Source: Cohaesibacter intestini | GTDB taxonomy: Bacteria; Pseudomonadota; Alphaproteobacteria; Rhizobiales; Cohaesibacteraceae | Direction: 5' to 3' | DNA: 64,000 nt | Assembly (NCBI RefSeq): GCF_003324485.1 | Contig: NZ_QODK01000002.1 | Location: 744,001-808,000 of the forward strand | In this document: piece by piece, positions 1 through 9,892 of the stretch | Position numbering within the stretch: position 1 is the stretch's first letter | Layout: each line of letters opens with the position of its first letter | Notes under the pieces: model-generated | What the model was told of the DNA's origin: nothing | The model's database searches: none | Seen by the model: only the letters and a program-made list of their open reading frames with translations | Program-made: the position numbers and the translations under genes

Positions 1-191
1 GCAAAGCGATCGAAGGCGCTCTGGGTGCGCTGGGTTTTGATGGTGTTGACCAGGTTCGTCAGGGCAAGGTGATCGACATCGAGCTTGCCGACAGCACCAA
101 CAAGGCCGCAGCCGAGGCCAAACTGGCCGATATGTGCGAAAAGCTGCTCGCCAACACGGTGATCGAAAATTACCAGATCGACATCCTGTAA
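1..191 (+). CDS. purS: PurS, phosphoribosylformylglycinamidine synthase subunit (partial, 5' end missing)
   Basis: The open frame enters from the left edge (first full codon at base 3) and ends at TAA 189-191, leaving about 62 C-terminal residues. The visible part contains a GFDGVDQVRQGK stretch followed by an alternating charged helix, as in PurS, an 80-residue alpha/beta protein. PurS dimers bridge the glutaminase PurQ and the synthetase PurL in the three-part FGAM synthase of purine biosynthesis. Identity rests on this short C-terminal match plus position: the small membrane gene, purQ and purL follow in the same direction. The start codon and promoter lie outside the window. Confidence 0.9.
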   Translation, partial: KAIEGALGALGFDGVDQVRQGKVIDIELADSTNKAAAEAKLADMCEKLLANTVIENYQIDIL

Positions 192-245
192 TCCTTCAGG
201 ACTGTCATTTCGGTCTTTCGACGAGACGACAGAGACGGAAACAGC

Positions 246-434
246 ATGACCCTCAATGCCAATGACCAAGATCTGACCTCCGACAGCCCCTCCCCGGTCA
301 AAGCCGAAGAGACGCAGATCCTCGACCAGCGGGCGGAAGCGGCAAAAGCCATCCGTTTCATGGCGGTCAAGGCAGCGATTTTCATTCTCATCCCCGTCAT
401 AGCCTCCGCGCTCGCCGTCTTTTTCCTTTTGTAG
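246..434 (+). CDS. Small single-pass membrane protein between purS and purQ
   Basis: A 62-residue frame starting at ATG 246. Residues 1-35 are polar and acidic, with a run of charged residues ([10 protein letters not shown]). Residues about 38-62 form one hydrophobic segment ([20 protein letters not shown]) that ends at the C-terminus, so it is probably a tail-anchored or single-pass inner-membrane protein. It lies 54 bp after purS and 41 bp before purQ, inside the pur operon. I recall a family of 'FGAM synthase-associated small membrane proteins' in rhizobia at the same place; its function is unknown. It might tether the purine complex to the membrane, but nothing in the sequence proves that. 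Confidence 0.75.
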   Translation: MTLNANDQDLTSDSPSPVKAEETQILDQRAEAAKAIRFMAVKAAIFILIPVIASALAVFFLL

Positions 435-475
435 CTGACCCATCCGGTCAGCCCATTCCTTCAGGAGCAGGACCC

Positions 476-1165
476 ATGAAAACTGCGATCCTCGTTTTTC
501 CCGGAACCAACCGTGAGCATGACATGGCAGCCGCCGCGCGCTCCGTGTCCGGCACAGACCCGATGATGGTCTGGCATGCTGAAACCGAAATCCCCGAAGC
601 CGATCTGATCATTCTGCCCGGCGGCTTTTCCTATGGTGACTATCTGCGCTCCGGGGCCATTGCCGCCCGCTCGCCGATCGTTGCCGACCTTTTGGAAAAA
701 GCCAAAAAAGGCGTCCGCATTCTGGGCGTCTGCAACGGCTTCCAGATCCTGACCGAAACCGGCATCCTGCCCGGTGCCCTGATGCGCAATGCGGGCCTGC
801 ATTTCATCTGCAAGGAAACTCTGCTGCGCGTCGAGCGCGCCGACACGATCTTTACCAAGGCCTATCAGCCAAATCAGGTGGTTCGATGCCCGGTCGCCCA
901 TCATGATGGCAACTTCTTTGCCGATGACGAAACCCTCAAGACGCTCGAAGGCGATGGCCGCGTGCTGTTCCGCTATTGCGATGCAGAAGGGGCAACCACC
1001 CCGGACGCCAACATCAATGGCTCGCTCAACAACATTGCCGGCATCATGAATGCCCGTGGCACCATCCTTGGCATGATGCCACATCCGGAAAATCTGATTG
1101 AAGACCTGCATGGCGGCCTTGATGGCCGTGGCCTGTTTGAAAGCCTGTTGGAGAAGGTGGCATGA
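476..1165 (+). CDS. purQ: PurQ, FGAM synthase glutaminase subunit
   Basis: 229 residues, the usual PurQ length. It is a class I glutamine amidotransferase that supplies ammonia to PurL for conversion of FGAR to FGAM. Visible motifs are an [17 protein letters not shown] oxyanion segment near residues 43-59, the nucleophile Cys in GVCNGFQ near residue 86, and the C-terminal MMPHPEN with the catalytic His. Start ATG 476 is preceded by CAGGAGCAGG. The stop overlaps the purL start (ATGA at 1162-1165), so translation of the two is probably coupled. Confidence 0.97.
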   Translation: MKTAILVFPGTNREHDMAAAARSVSGTDPMMVWHAETEIPEADLIILPGGFSYGDYLRSGAIAARSPIVADLLEKAKKGVRILGVCNGFQILTETGILPGALMRNAGLHFICKETLLRVERADTIFTKAYQPNQVVRCPVAHHDGNFFADDETLKTLEGDGRVLFRYCDAEGATTPDANINGSLNNIAGIMNARGTILGMMPHPENLIEDLHGGLDGRGLFESLLEKVA

Positions 1166-3366
1166 TCCAGAACGAAATCCAGATCACCGACGAACTGATT
1201 GCCGCCCATGGCCTCAAACCGAGTGAATATGAGCATATTCTCGAGTTGATCGGTCGCATCCCGACCTTCACTGAGCTTGGCATTTTCTCGGCCATGTGGA
1301 ACGAGCATTGCTCTTACAAAAGCTCGAAAAAATGGCTCCGCACCCTGCCGACCAAAGGCCCGCGCGTGTTGCAAGGCCCCGGCGAGAATGCCGGTGTGGT
1401 CGACATTGATGACGGGCAGACCGTGGTCTTCAAAATGGAAAGCCACAACCACCCCTCCTATATCGAGCCTTATCAGGGTGCAGCCACCGGTGTTGGTGGC
1501 ATCCTGCGCGATGTCTTCACCATGGGCGCGCGCCCGATTGCTGCGATGAATGCCCTGCGCTTCGGCATGCCCGATCATGAGCGCACCCGACATGTGGTGT
1601 CCGGCGTCGTTGCCGGTGTCGGCGGCTATGGCAACAGCTTCGGCGTGCCGACCGTTGGCGGCGAAGTCAATTTTGACGCCTCTTACAATGGCAACTGTCT
1701 GGTGAATGCCTTTGCCGCAGGTCTTGCGGATGCTGACAAGATCTTCCTGTCCGAAGCCAAGGGCGTCGGCATGCCGGTTGTCTATCTTGGCGCCAAAACC
1801 GGCCGTGACGGCGTTGGCGGGGCGACCATGGCCTCAGCAGAGTTTGACGAGGACAGCGAAGAGAAGCGTCCTACCGTTCAGGTTGGCGACCCCTTCAGCG
1901 AAAAGCGCCTGATGGAAGCCACCCTCGAGTTGATGCAGACCGGTGCCGTTATCGCCATTCAGGATATGGGGGCCGCTGGCCTCACCTGTTCGGCCGTTGA
2001 AATGGGCGCGAAAGGCAATCTCGGCGTCGATCTGGACCTCAACAAGGTGCCAGTGCGCGAAGAGAATATGTCCGCCTATGAAATGATGCTGTCTGAATCG
2101 CAGGAACGCATGCTGATGGTTCTGCACCCAGAGAAGCGCGAAGCCGCCGAAGCGGTCTTCCGCAAATGGGAGCTGGACTTTGCCGAAGTGGGCGTCACCA
2201 CCGACACTCTGCGCTTCCGCATCTATCACAATGGCGAAATGGTCGCCGACCTGCCGATCAAGGAACTGGGAGACGAAGCCCCGGAATATGATCGCCCATG
2301 GGTCGAAAGCCCGAAACTGGCCAAAATCGATAATGCCAGCGTCACCGCCCCAGCCGACCTGCTCGAAAGCCTCGTTAAGATGGTTGGCAGCCCTGACCTC
2401 TCCTCCCGCCGCTGGGTTTGGGAACAATATGACACGATGATTCAGGGCAACACCAAACAACGTCCTGGTGGCGATGCTGGTGTGATCCGTGTGTCTGGCA
2501 CCAACAAGGGCCTCGCCTTCACCGTTGACGTGACCCCGCGCTATTGCAAGGCCGATCCGTTCGAAGGCGGCAAACAGGCCGTTGCCGAAAGCTGGCGCAA
2601 CCTCAATGCCGTTGGCGCAGAACCACTGGCAACCACCGACAACCTCAATTTCGGCAATCCCGAAAAGCCCGAAATTATGGGCCAGTTTGTTGGCTGCATC
2701 AAAGGCCTTGGCGCTGCCTGCGAAGCGCTCGCCATGCCAATCGTCTCTGGCAATGTGTCGCTCTATAACGAGACCACCGGCGACGCCATTCTGCCGACCC
2801 CGGCCATTGGTGCTGTGGGCCTTTTGCCGGACGTTTCCGTCTCGGTCGGCAATGCCTTTGTCGCGGAGGGCGACGCCATCCTGTTGATCGGCGGTCATGG
2901 TGCGGAAATGGGCCAGAGCCTCTATCTGCGCGATATGCTGGGCCGGGAAGAAGGCGCACCACCACCGGTGGATCTGGCGCTTGAAAAACAGACCGGCGAT
3001 TTTGTCCGCACCGCCATCCGTGCAGGCGACATCAATGCAGCCCACGACATTTCCGATGGCGGCCTTGGCGTCGCTCTGGCGGAAATGGCCATGCGCTCTG
3101 CTCTTGGCTGTGCCGTGGAACTGCCCACAGAAGCGACACATATTGCCTTCTATGCCGAAGATCAGGCCCGCTATGTGGTCACCTGTGCGGCAGACAAGGC
3201 AGAAAGCGTGATGGCCAAGGCGAAAGAAGCTGGTATCCAGATCGACCAGCTTGGTCAGGTTGGCGGCGATGCCTTTGCCCTGATCGGTCATGGACAGATC
3301 ACCGTGGACAGCCTGAAGGTCGCCCACGAGAGCTGGTTCCCAACCTTCATGGCAGGTGAGCTCTGA
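1162..3366 (+). CDS. purL: PurL, FGAM synthase synthetase subunit (small type)
   Basis: 734 residues, the length of the short PurL that works with separate PurS and PurQ rather than the fused 1,300-residue enzyme. It performs ATP-dependent amidation of FGAR in the fourth step of purine synthesis. Typical segments are [20 protein letters not shown] near residue 40 (substrate and ATP site), [20 protein letters not shown] near residue 90, [12 protein letters not shown] in the middle, and the second AIRS-like half ending near residue 730. It overlaps purQ by four bases. Long reverse-strand open frames across it, including one of about 500 codons, are codon-bias shadows. Confidence 0.97.
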   Translation: MIQNEIQITDELIAAHGLKPSEYEHILELIGRIPTFTELGIFSAMWNEHCSYKSSKKWLRTLPTKGPRVLQGPGENAGVVDIDDGQTVVFKMESHNHPSYIEPYQGAATGVGGILRDVFTMGARPIAAMNALRFGMPDHERTRHVVSGVVAGVGGYGNSFGVPTVGGEVNFDASYNGNCLVNAFAAGLADADKIFLSEAKGVGMPVVYLGAKTGRDGVGGATMASAEFDEDSEEKRPTVQVGDPFSEKRLMEATLELMQTGAVIAIQDMGAAGLTCSAVEMGAKGNLGVDLDLNKVPVREENMSAYEMMLSESQERMLMVLHPEKREAAEAVFRKWELDFAEVGVTTDTLRFRIYHNGEMVADLPIKELGDEAPEYDRPWVESPKLAKIDNASVTAPADLLESLVKMVGSPDLSSRRWVWEQYDTMIQGNTKQRPGGDAGVIRVSGTNKGLAFTVDVTPRYCKADPFEGGKQAVAESWRNLNAVGAEPLATTDNLNFGNPEKPEIMGQFVGCIKGLGAACEALAMPIVSGNVSLYNETTGDAILPTPAIGAVGLLPDVSVSVGNAFVAEGDAILLIGGHGAEMGQSLYLRDMLGREEGAPPPVDLALEKQTGDFVRTAIRAGDINAAHDISDGGLGVALAEMAMRSALGCAVELPTEATHIAFYAEDQARYVVTCAADKAESVMAKAKEAGIQIDQLGQVGGDAFALIGHGQITVDSLKVAHESWFPTFMAGEL

Positions 3367-3413
3367 TCGCTCAAATGGCGATAACAAAGCCCGCCTGACC
3401 CGTAAGGTCCTAT

Positions 3414-3467
3414 CCCAATGAAGCGCGGGGCGACGAAGGAATGATCGTCGCCCCGCGCTTCATTGGG
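3414..3467. repeat. Perfect 22-bp inverted repeat downstream of purL
   Basis: Bases 3414-3435 are the exact reverse complement of 3446-3467, with a 10-base loop (AAGGAATGAT). The arms are GC-rich in the centre (GCGCGGGGCGACG). It lies 47 bp after the purL stop. No T-run follows on the plus strand (TATTGTCTG), so it is not a textbook intrinsic terminator. It may still stop transcription, protect the pur mRNA 3' end, or be one copy of a dispersed palindromic element. I did not notice a second copy in the window. Confidence 0.8.
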
Positions 3468-3647
3468 TATTGTCTGATATTTCATCTTGACCGGAACCGC
3501 TCAGTCGTAAGACCCTTGAATTGGCGAACATTCTTCCTGTCAAGCCTTGAAAGACGGACCGGACAGACCAAATTCAGACAAGATAGTGAATACGCGCAAT
3601 TGCGTAATCAAATCTTCTCTGCCAAAATTGAAGACGAGGAGAGCAGC

Positions 3648-3881
3648 ATGCCTATGGACGCAAGTGAAATTGAAAGCCTTATCAAGGAAGCCTTGCCCGA
3701 CGCCAAAGTGGTGATCCGTGATCTCGCAGGAGATGGCGACCATTTTGCCGCCGAAGTGGTTTCGGAAAGCTTCCGCGACAAGTCTCGTGTTCAGCAACAC
3801 CAGATGATCTATGACGCCCTGAAGGGCAATATGGGCGGTGCGCTGCATGCGCTCGCGCTTCAGACATCAGTCCCGGATTGA
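3648..3881 (+). CDS. bolA: BolA family protein
   Basis: 77 residues from ATG 3648. A longer upstream reading frame exists, but GAGGAG at 3636-3641 is well placed for this start and BolA homology begins here. The fold is a class II KH-like domain. Visible features are the acidic helix ([17 protein letters not shown]), the [14 protein letters not shown] strand-turn, and the [24 protein letters not shown] helix with the conserved His. BolA proteins bind CGFS monothiol glutaredoxins and take part in Fe-S cluster handling and iron sensing. The glutaredoxin gene follows 98 bp downstream, which supports a BolA-Grx pair. Confidence 0.93.
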   Translation: MPMDASEIESLIKEALPDAKVVIRDLAGDGDHFAAEVVSESFRDKSRVQQHQMIYDALKGNMGGALHALALQTSVPD

Positions 3882-3979
3882 TCCTTCAACCGGCATTCTG
3901 CCTCTGGACGATCACACCTTCCCCCCCGGCGGTACGTGATCGGACACTGAGCCCCCGAAGATACCCAAAGGACGGACAT

Positions 3980-4300
3980 ATGAGCGATATCCAGGCATGG
4001 ATCGACAATGAAGTCAAAAGCAACGACATCGTGCTTTTCATGAAAGGCACCCCTTCTTTCCCGCAGTGCGGCTTTTCCGGTCAGGTAGCCCAGATCATGG
4101 ACTATCTCGACGTGCCCTATAAAGGCGTCAACGTGCTGGAAAATGACGAAGTACGTCAGGGCATCAAGGACTATTCCAACTGGCCAACCATCCCCCAGCT
4201 CTATGTGAAGGGTGAGTTTGTTGGCGGGTGCGACATCGTCCGCGAAATGTTCCAGACTCAGGAATTGCAGCAGCTGATCAATTCCAAAGTAACCGCCTGA
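3980..4300 (+). CDS. grxD: Monothiol CGFS glutaredoxin (GrxD/Grx4 type)
   Basis: 106 residues from ATG 3980, which gives the usual N-terminus ([15 protein letters not shown]). An in-frame upstream extension to 3878 carries no homology. The active site is CGFS at residues 30-33, preceded by [27 protein letters not shown] toward the C-terminus provides the glutathione-binding TIP and GG-C-D elements. CGFS glutaredoxins bind a [2Fe-2S] cluster bridged by two glutathiones, alone or with BolA, and pass it to apo-proteins. It probably shares a transcript with bolA and ends at the terminator at 4335-4366. Confidence 0.95.
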   Translation: MSDIQAWIDNEVKSNDIVLFMKGTPSFPQCGFSGQVAQIMDYLDVPYKGVNVLENDEVRQGIKDYSNWPTIPQLYVKGEFVGGCDIVREMFQTQELQQLINSKVTA

Positions 4301-4334
4301 ATGGCCACCTGATACGGTTTCCAAAACGGCACGC

Positions 4335-4366
4335 AAAAGCCCGGTCCACATGGCCGGGCTTTTTTG
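4335..4366 (+). terminator. Rho-independent terminator after grxD
   Basis: AAAAGCCCGG (4335-4344), a nine-base loop, then CCGGGCTTTTTT. This is a GC-rich stem with a T-run 35 bp after the grxD stop. Confidence 0.85.
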
Positions 4367-4631
4367 TTACCTGTATCGGTTCACAATGCTGCCAGCCGCC
4401 AAAAAGCACGACACAAGGCCCATGACCATGCTTAACGGTTACCCCGTTAAGATCACCTTTTTTGGAAACCGGGCATCAAAATCACAAAGATGAGTCATTT
4501 GAATCCCTTGCAATAGATTACTGACAAAGTGATTCAACTATAACTTACCAAGAGCAAGTATGGCTAGAAATCCAGTCGCGAATCCGGTTTTCGGTTAAAC
4601 CGCACACAAGCCTTCTGCAAAACCACCTTGC
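4367..4631. other. Gene-free interval between the grxD terminator and ttcA
   Basis: With the terminator, the gap between grxD and ttcA is 331 bp. A second hairpin, CTTAACGG-TTACC-CCGTTAAG (4431-4451), is followed after seven bases by TTTTTT and could be a backup terminator on the plus strand. CGGTTT-N6-AAACCG (4585-4602) lies 29 bp past the ttcA stop and may mark the end of that minus-strand transcript. The rest is rather AT-rich and I see no reading frame or RNA gene in it. Confidence 0.5.
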
Positions 4632-5588
4632 TCATCGCTCATGCATGGTGAGAAAATCGCTTGTCAGCGCCGCCATGGCACCACAGCCGTCATTGTCATC
4701 GCTATCGTCCCCGGCGCAGTCATCCTCAACAGACAGGCCAGCAAAGTCGAACAGTTTCGTATCGAGCATATGAGAGGGCCGAATGTTTGACAGAGCGCGG
4801 AACATCACCTGCGTCCGCCCCTTATGCTGCGCCTCAAAGCCCTGCAACATCGATTTGACTTGCTGGCGCTGCAAACCATCCTGTGAGCCACACAGGTCGC
4901 ATGGAATGATCGGGAATTGCATCAGATCGGCAAACTTGGCCAGATCCGCTTCCTCGCAATAGGCCAGCGGCCGGAACAGCATCAGATCCCCTTCTTCATT
5001 CTTCAGCTTCGGCGGCATCGTCGCCAAACGCCCCCCATGCAGCAGATTGAGGAAGAATGTCTCCAAAATATCGTCCCGATGATGACCGAGCAGCACCGCG
5101 TCACAGCCATGTTCCCGCGCCACACGATAGAGATTGCCGCGTCTGAGCCGCGAGCAGAGAGAGCAATAGGTATTGCCTTCCGGGATCTTCTCCTTGACGA
5201 TCGAATAAGTGTCCTGCCGCTCGATATGATAAGGGATCTCGTGCTCTTCAAAAAAGCGCGGAAGCACGTCAGATGGGAAGCCCGGCTGCGCCTGATCCAG
5301 ATTACAGGCCAACAGATCCGCATCGAGCAGACCACGCCATTTCAGATCGAGCAAGATCGCCAGAAGCGCATAGGAATCCTTGCCGCCCGACAGACAGACC
5401 AGCCATTTCTGCTTGGCGGTCGACATATTGTAATCATCCATTGCCGCGCGCACATTACGCAGAAGCCGCTTCCTCAGCTTCTTGAAGGCAACCGAACTCG
5501 GCACCTTGCGAAACATCGGATGGCACAGATCATCCTCTTCCTCACGGCTGTCAGGATCTAGAATGGCGGATGGTGAAAGCTCGGTCAT
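4632..5588 (-). CDS. ttcA: TtcA, tRNA 2-thiocytidine synthetase
   Basis: 318 residues. TtcA thiolates cytidine 32 of certain tRNAs using ATP and a [4Fe-4S] cluster. The PP-loop SGGKDS is at residues 67-72. The cluster-binding pairs are C142-x-x-C145 (CSLC) and C230-x-x-C233 (CDLC). [21 protein letters not shown] is the usual family signature. A poorly conserved acidic tail (about residues 290-318) follows the core. It is transcribed towards lower coordinates, downstream of rpsD but separated from it by a terminator, so it probably has its own promoter. Confidence 0.96.
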   Translation of the reverse strand: MTELSPSAILDPDSREEEDDLCHPMFRKVPSSVAFKKLRKRLLRNVRAAMDDYNMSTAKQKWLVCLSGGKDSYALLAILLDLKWRGLLDADLLACNLDQAQPGFPSDVLPRFFEEHEIPYHIERQDTYSIVKEKIPEGNTYCSLCSRLRRGNLYRVAREHGCDAVLLGHHRDDILETFFLNLLHGGRLATMPPKLKNEEGDLMLFRPLAYCEEADLAKFADLMQFPIIPCDLCGSQDGLQRQQVKSMLQGFEAQHKGRTQVMFRALSNIRPSHMLDTKLFDFAGLSVEDDCAGDDSDDNDGCGAMAALTSDFLTMHER

Positions 5589-5684
5589 GAAGCGGATTCC
5601 CGGTCAGTGAAGTCGCGCTCGCTTTAGCAAAAGCCGGAGCGAAACACAAGGCGCAGGAGGGGGCGAGGAAAGGACCAGAACAGC

Positions 5685-5711
5685 AAAAAGGCCGCCCGCA
5701 GGCGACCTTTT
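5685..5711 (-). terminator. Terminator of rpsD
   Basis: Read on the minus strand, AAAAGG-TCGCC-TGCG-GGCGG-CCTTTTT folds into a stem with one internal mismatch and ends in a T-run. It lies 30 bp after the rpsD stop. Confidence 0.75.
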
Positions 5712-5740
5712 CGAATTCGGTAAGCGTGTTTCCAGTCCCA

Positions 5741-6358
5741 TTAACGGGAGTAGAATTCGACCACGAGGTTTGGTTCCATGACAACAGGGTATGGAACGTC
5801 AGCCAGCTGTGGCATCGCTTTGTAGGTAGCGACCATTTTGTTGTGATCCGCTTCGATATAGTCAGGCACATCGCGCTCGGCCAGCTGGGTGGCTTCCAGA
5901 ACGATAGCGAGCTGCTTGGAACGATCACGCACTTCCACGACATCGCCAACTTTCAGGCGGTAGGAAGGAATGTTGACGCGCTTGCCGTTCACTTTGACAT
6001 GGCCGTGGTTGACGAACTGACGAGCAGCGAACACGGTAGGAACGAATTTTGCGCGGTATACGATCGCGTCCAGACGGGACTCGAGCAGACCAATCAGGTT
6101 CTCGGAGGTATCGCCCTTGATGCGGCTTGCTTCTTTGTAGATGCGCAGGAAGTGCTTCTCGGAGATGTTGCCGTAGTAGCCTTTCAGCTTCTGCTTTGCG
6201 CGGAGCTGCAGACCAAAGTCAGACAGTTTGCCTTTACGGCGCTGACCATGCTGGCCTGGGCCATATTCACGACGATTAACTGGAGACTTAGGACGGCCCC
6301 AGATATTTTCGCCCATACGGCGGTCAATTTTGTATTTCTGCGAATGGCGCTTAGACAT
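5741..6358 (-). CDS. rpsD: Ribosomal protein S4
   Basis: 205 residues, a full-length bacterial uS4 that nucleates assembly of the 30S 5' domain. It starts [20 protein letters not shown] and contains the RNA-binding S4 domain ([34 protein letters not shown], residues about 90-125), ending FYSR. Start ATG 6358 has AAAAGGAAAA upstream. It stands alone rather than in the alpha operon, as is usual in alphaproteobacteria. The 5' region carries GAGGGGCGC twice on the minus strand (plus positions 6396-6404 and 6453-6461); whether these matter for autoregulation is unknown. Confidence 0.98.
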   Translation of the reverse strand: MSKRHSQKYKIDRRMGENIWGRPKSPVNRREYGPGQHGQRRKGKLSDFGLQLRAKQKLKGYYGNISEKHFLRIYKEASRIKGDTSENLIGLLESRLDAIVYRAKFVPTVFAARQFVNHGHVKVNGKRVNIPSYRLKVGDVVEVRDRSKQLAIVLEATQLAERDVPDYIEADHNKMVATYKAMPQLADVPYPVVMEPNLVVEFYSR

Positions 6359-6628
6359 CGCGTGTTTTCCTTTTGGCTTCTTTTTGTAAGAAAACGCGCC
6401 CCTCCTAGAAACAAGACCCGAAAAAGGTCAGCTTCGACAGAGACAAGAAGATGCGCCCCTCTCGTCTCACGGGTGCGTTAAAATCAAAGGGGGCCCATCA
6501 GGAGCCCCGCAGCGATTGACAGGTGTTTAGTGGGTTTACCGGCGGGAGTCAAACACCTTGAAGGCAAAATCTGCACTTTTTGGGGCTTTTTCGCATTTTT
6601 CAAAGCCCCTGGAGAGCCCTTTTGCTCT

Positions 6629-7447
6629 TTATGCAGCCCGTTCAACCAAAGCCGCCCAGGCGCGTTCCAGACGCGCTTGCCCATCCCCTGTCGCCAGAAA
6701 ACGGATCCGCTCGGTGATTTGTGCGGCACCGAGCCGTTCGCCCGCCAGGCAATCCTGCCATTCCTGTTGCAGCAAATGCATCACCCGTCGTGCCACCGCC
6801 GGTGCCGGATCAAGCCACAGAACGGGGTGCTCCACCACCTTCTGCAGCATGGGCAGGATCAACGGATAATGAGTGCAGCCCAACACCACGACATCAATCG
6901 TTGCCGAATTTGGCCCCTCAAACAAAGCCACTATGTCAGCCCGAAGGACATCGAGATCACAGAAGCCTTCCAGCACAAAACGTTCCGCAAGCCCGGCCAG
7001 CCGATGACAGGCAATCAGATCAACCTCACAGCCCTGCGCATGATCGCGCACCAAGTCCCGCGTCAACGACCGACGGATAGTGCCCGGTGTCGCCAAGACC
7101 GCGAAATGCCCGCTATGGCTCGCCCGCGCCGCGGGTTTGATGCCCGGCACAATTCCGACAATCGGGATTGGGAATGCGGCCCGCAGCCGCTCGAGCGCAA
7201 CGGTCGAGGCGGTGTTGCAAGCAATGACAATCAGATCGGGGGCAATATCCGCGCAAGCCGCCGCCAGCAAGACCTCCAGCCCGTCGATCAGCGCTTCGTC
7301 ACGCAAATCCCCATAGGGGAAGCGGGCATCATCGGCCAGATAGACATAATCCGCATAAGGTAGGGTGGCGACCAGCGCCGAAAGCACTGACAAGCCACCA
7401 AAGCCGGAATCAAACACCAATATGCGTGGATCTTTTGCGCGACGCAT
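6629..7447 (-). CDS. murI: Glutamate racemase
   Basis: 272 residues. MurI makes D-glutamate for peptidoglycan without a cofactor. The two catalytic cysteines are visible: C77 in VIACNTAST and C191 in LGCTHYPLI. The N-terminal FDSGFGGLSV motif (residues 12-21) and the ADDARFPYG segment binding the substrate carboxylate are present. It lies downstream of the tRNA methyltransferase gene on the same strand, separated by 44 bp, so the two are probably cotranscribed. Confidence 0.96.
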   Translation of the reverse strand: MRRAKDPRILVFDSGFGGLSVLSALVATLPYADYVYLADDARFPYGDLRDEALIDGLEVLLAAACADIAPDLIVIACNTASTVALERLRAAFPIPIVGIVPGIKPAARASHSGHFAVLATPGTIRRSLTRDLVRDHAQGCEVDLIACHRLAGLAERFVLEGFCDLDVLRADIVALFEGPNSATIDVVVLGCTHYPLILPMLQKVVEHPVLWLDPAPAVARRVMHLLQQEWQDCLAGERLGAAQITERIRFLATGDGQARLERAWAALVERAA

Positions 7448-7491
7448 GGGATTCTCCGATCCATCCTGAGACCGTTCGACCGGAATGGCCT

Positions 7492-8229
7492 CTAGCGATG
7501 ATTGCGCTCATGACGCCGTTGCAAAGCCGCAATCACGCCACGCAACGTGCGGACTTCCTGTTCCGCCCAGTCGCCCTTCTGCATAATGGTTCGCAGGTTG
7601 CGCACCATATGCTCGCGCTTTTCTGGGGGGCGGAAGAAATTGACCTCATCAAGCGCCTCTTCCAGATGGTTGAACAAATACACCATGTCGTCCTTGCTGG
7701 CACGCGGGACGTCCGGCGTCTCGAACGGCAAGGAACCAGCCCGCTCACCGCCCGACATGCGCCATTCATAACAGATGATCAGAACGGCCTGCGCAATATT
7801 CAGCGACGCAAAATCCGGATCCACCGGCAACGTCAGAATTTCGTTGGCCAGCACCACTTCGTCATTGTTGAGGCCCCAACGCTCACGCCCAAACAATATG
7901 CCGACCTTACCGCCTTTTGCCACTTCCTGCCGCATGATCTGGGCGGCTTCCACCGGGTGGCGCACGGTCTTGAGCATATCCCGCTGGCGGGCAGTCGTGG
8001 CATAGACAAAATCGAGATCGGCCAGTGCTTCTTCGAGGGTGTCAAAAATCTCGGTCTTCTCGATCACATGATCGGCGCGGCTCGCAGCGTTGCGGGCCTT
8101 CTCGCTCGGCCAGCCGTCACGCGGCCGCACCAGCCGCAAGTCGGTTACACCAAAATTGGCCATGGCGCGCGCCGCCGTTCCGATATTCTCACCCAATTGG
8201 GGCTCGACCAGAATGATCACCGGGTCCAT
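7492..8229 (-). CDS. trmJ: TrmJ-type SpoU family tRNA 2'-O-methyltransferase
   Basis: 245 residues with the SPOUT knotted methyltransferase fold. Motif 1 is VEPQLGENIGTAARAMANFG (residues 8-27), motif 2 KVGILFGRERWGLNNDEV, and motif 3 LTLPVDPDFASLNIAQAVLI, which forms the SAM-binding trefoil knot. A C-terminal helical tail is rich in charged residues. The order of motifs and length match the TrmJ group that methylates position 32 of tRNA, though a related RNA target cannot be excluded. Start ATG 8229 is followed at once by MDPVIILV. It is divergent from icd and upstream of murI. Confidence 0.88.
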   Translation of the reverse strand: MDPVIILVEPQLGENIGTAARAMANFGVTDLRLVRPRDGWPSEKARNAASRADHVIEKTEIFDTLEEALADLDFVYATTARQRDMLKTVRHPVEAAQIMRQEVAKGGKVGILFGRERWGLNNDEVVLANEILTLPVDPDFASLNIAQAVLIICYEWRMSGGERAGSLPFETPDVPRASKDDMVYLFNHLEEALDEVNFFRPPEKREHMVRNLRTIMQKGDWAEQEVRTLRGVIAALQRRHERNHR

Positions 8230-8534
8230 TCGATTTCCGTCTTTCTCTTAAGAGTCTGCTTTAATGTGTTGGCCCGTGTAGTGACCGAATCCGCCCCGCA
8301 TTGCAAGACCCCTGCCCCGATTGACGAGATCAGGGGAAAAATTCTGTGCGGGAAACTGCGATTTTGCGCTGATTGTCGACTAAGTATGGCCCCATCTGCC
8401 CTATGCCACGCCTTCGACCAATGCTATAGCAGCCTCACACTCACTTACCGCTTGGTCAGGGGTGGCAGCAACTTGGCCCCATCTGGAAAACTGCCGCTCA
8501 TGTGACCCGGCTTCTCAAAGACGAGGTCTGAGAC
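8230..8534. other. Divergent promoter region between trmJ and icd
   Basis: This 305-bp interval must hold the promoters of both genes. I see no convincing sigma-70 hexamer pair, hairpin terminator or small gene. The icd start is preceded by ACGAGGTCTGAGAC. Confidence 0.4.
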
Positions 8535-9746
8535 ATGTCGAAAATCAAGGTAGACAACCCTGTCGTGGAACTGGACGGCGATGAAATGACCCGGATTATC
8601 TGGGATCTGATCAAGACAAAGCTGATCCTTCCCTATCTGGACATTGATCTGAAATATTACGATTTGGGCATTGAGGAACGCGACAGAACCGACGACAAGA
8701 TCACAGTCGACGCGGCGGAAGCCATCAAGGAACATGGCGTCGGGATCAAATGTGCCACCATCACCCCGGACGAACAACGCGTCGAGGAATTCAACCTCAA
8801 ACGCATGTATCGGTCGCCAAACGGCACCATCCGCAACATTCTTGGCGGTGTCGTCTTCCGCCAGCCGATCATCTGCCGCAATGTGCCGCGCCTCGTGCCG
8901 GGCTGGACCAAGCCGATCGTCATTGGTCGCCATGCATTCGGCGATCAGTATCGCGCGACCGACTTCCTGTTCCCGGGCAAGGGCAAACTGACCATGAAGT
9001 TTGTCGGTGAAGACGGCACAATCATCGAAAAGGAAGTCTATGACGCGCCTGCCGCCGGCGTGGCGATGGGCATGTACAATCTGGACGAATCCATCCGCGA
9101 TTTCGCCAGAGCCTCCTTCAATTATGGTCTCAATATTGGCTGGCCGGTTTTCCTGTCGACAAAGAACACCATCCTTAAAGCCTATGACGGCCGCTTCAAG
9201 GATCTGTTCCAGGAAGTCTATGAGCAAGAATTTGAAGCAGACTTCAAGAAAAAGGGCATCCATTACGAGCATCGCCTGATCGACGACATGGTCGCCTGCT
9301 GCATGAAATGGAATGGCGGTTTTGTCTGGGCCACCAAGAATTATGACGGCGACGTCCAGTCAGACACGGTGGCGCAGGGCTTCGGATCGCTCGGCCTGAT
9401 GACCTCGCAACTGATGACTCCGGACGGCAGAATCGTTGAAGCCGAAGCGGCCCACGGTACGGTCACCCGTCACTACCGCCAACATCAACGCGGCGAAGAG
9501 ACCTCCACCAACTCCATCGCCTCGATCTTTGCATGGACCGGTGGCCTGAAGCATCGCGCCAAACTTGACGAGAATATGGGTTTGGCCGCCTTTGCTTCGA
9601 CGCTCGAAAAAGTCATCGTGGAAACCGTCGAAAGCGGCCAGATGACCAAGGACCTCGCTCTACTGGTTGGACCGGATCAGCATTGGCTGTCGACCACCGG
9701 CTTCCTTGATGCCGTGGACCAGAATCTCCAAAAAGCGATGGGTTAA
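8535..9746 (+). CDS. icd: NADP-dependent isocitrate dehydrogenase (eukaryote-like, homodimeric)
   Basis: 403 residues, the length of the subfamily II enzyme found in alphaproteobacteria and mitochondria, not the E. coli type. It converts isocitrate to 2-oxoglutarate in the TCA cycle, making NADPH. Motifs include the N-terminal [13 protein letters not shown], the substrate segment [14 protein letters not shown], the metal-binding RLIDDMVA and the NADP-binding [17 protein letters not shown]. Start ATG 8535 follows GAGGTCTGAGAC. It is a single-gene unit with a long non-coding stretch downstream. Confidence 0.97.
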   Translation: MSKIKVDNPVVELDGDEMTRIIWDLIKTKLILPYLDIDLKYYDLGIEERDRTDDKITVDAAEAIKEHGVGIKCATITPDEQRVEEFNLKRMYRSPNGTIRNILGGVVFRQPIICRNVPRLVPGWTKPIVIGRHAFGDQYRATDFLFPGKGKLTMKFVGEDGTIIEKEVYDAPAAGVAMGMYNLDESIRDFARASFNYGLNIGWPVFLSTKNTILKAYDGRFKDLFQEVYEQEFEADFKKKGIHYEHRLIDDMVACCMKWNGGFVWATKNYDGDVQSDTVAQGFGSLGLMTSQLMTPDGRIVEAEAAHGTVTRHYRQHQRGEETSTNSIASIFAWTGGLKHRAKLDENMGLAAFASTLEKVIVETVESGQMTKDLALLVGPDQHWLSTTGFLDAVDQNLQKAMG

Positions 9747-9777
9747 ACCAAGCGACAAATCTCAGATCTGAACAAAG

Positions 9778-9811
9778 TGCATCATCGGCATCCTCTCATG
9801 CTGGTGATGCA
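9778..9811 (+). terminator. Hairpin 3' of icd, no T-run
   Basis: TGCATCATCGGCAT (9778-9791) pairs with ATGCTGGTGATGCA (9798-9811) over a six-base loop. The 14-bp stem includes two G-U wobbles. It starts 31 bp after the icd stop. No T-run follows, so it may mark a processed mRNA end more than an intrinsic stop. Confidence 0.5.
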
Positions 9812-9892
9812 TCCATCAGCGGACCAAACGCCCCACTGTAAAGCATGCCAATTCGACCCGGCAGGCCTTCCAAATTCCTGATTTGGCCATTC

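Noticed and set aside
1834-3387. Long reverse-strand open frame (about 517 codons) opposite purL
   Set aside because: It mirrors the codon pattern of purL, has no recognisable domain and is fully contained in a certain gene.
6396-6461. Two copies of GAGGGGCGC (minus strand) in the rpsD leader
   Set aside because: A nine-base direct repeat 57 bp apart in GC-rich DNA can arise by chance; no supporting structure was seen.
6575-6605. GGGGCTTT/AAAGCCCC dyad downstream of murI as a terminator
   Set aside because: No T-run follows on the murI strand and the loop is long, so I did not call it.
6484-6729. 81-codon minus-strand frame overlapping the end of murI
   Set aside because: Overlaps a certain gene in another frame, low-complexity Lys-rich content, no ribosome site.
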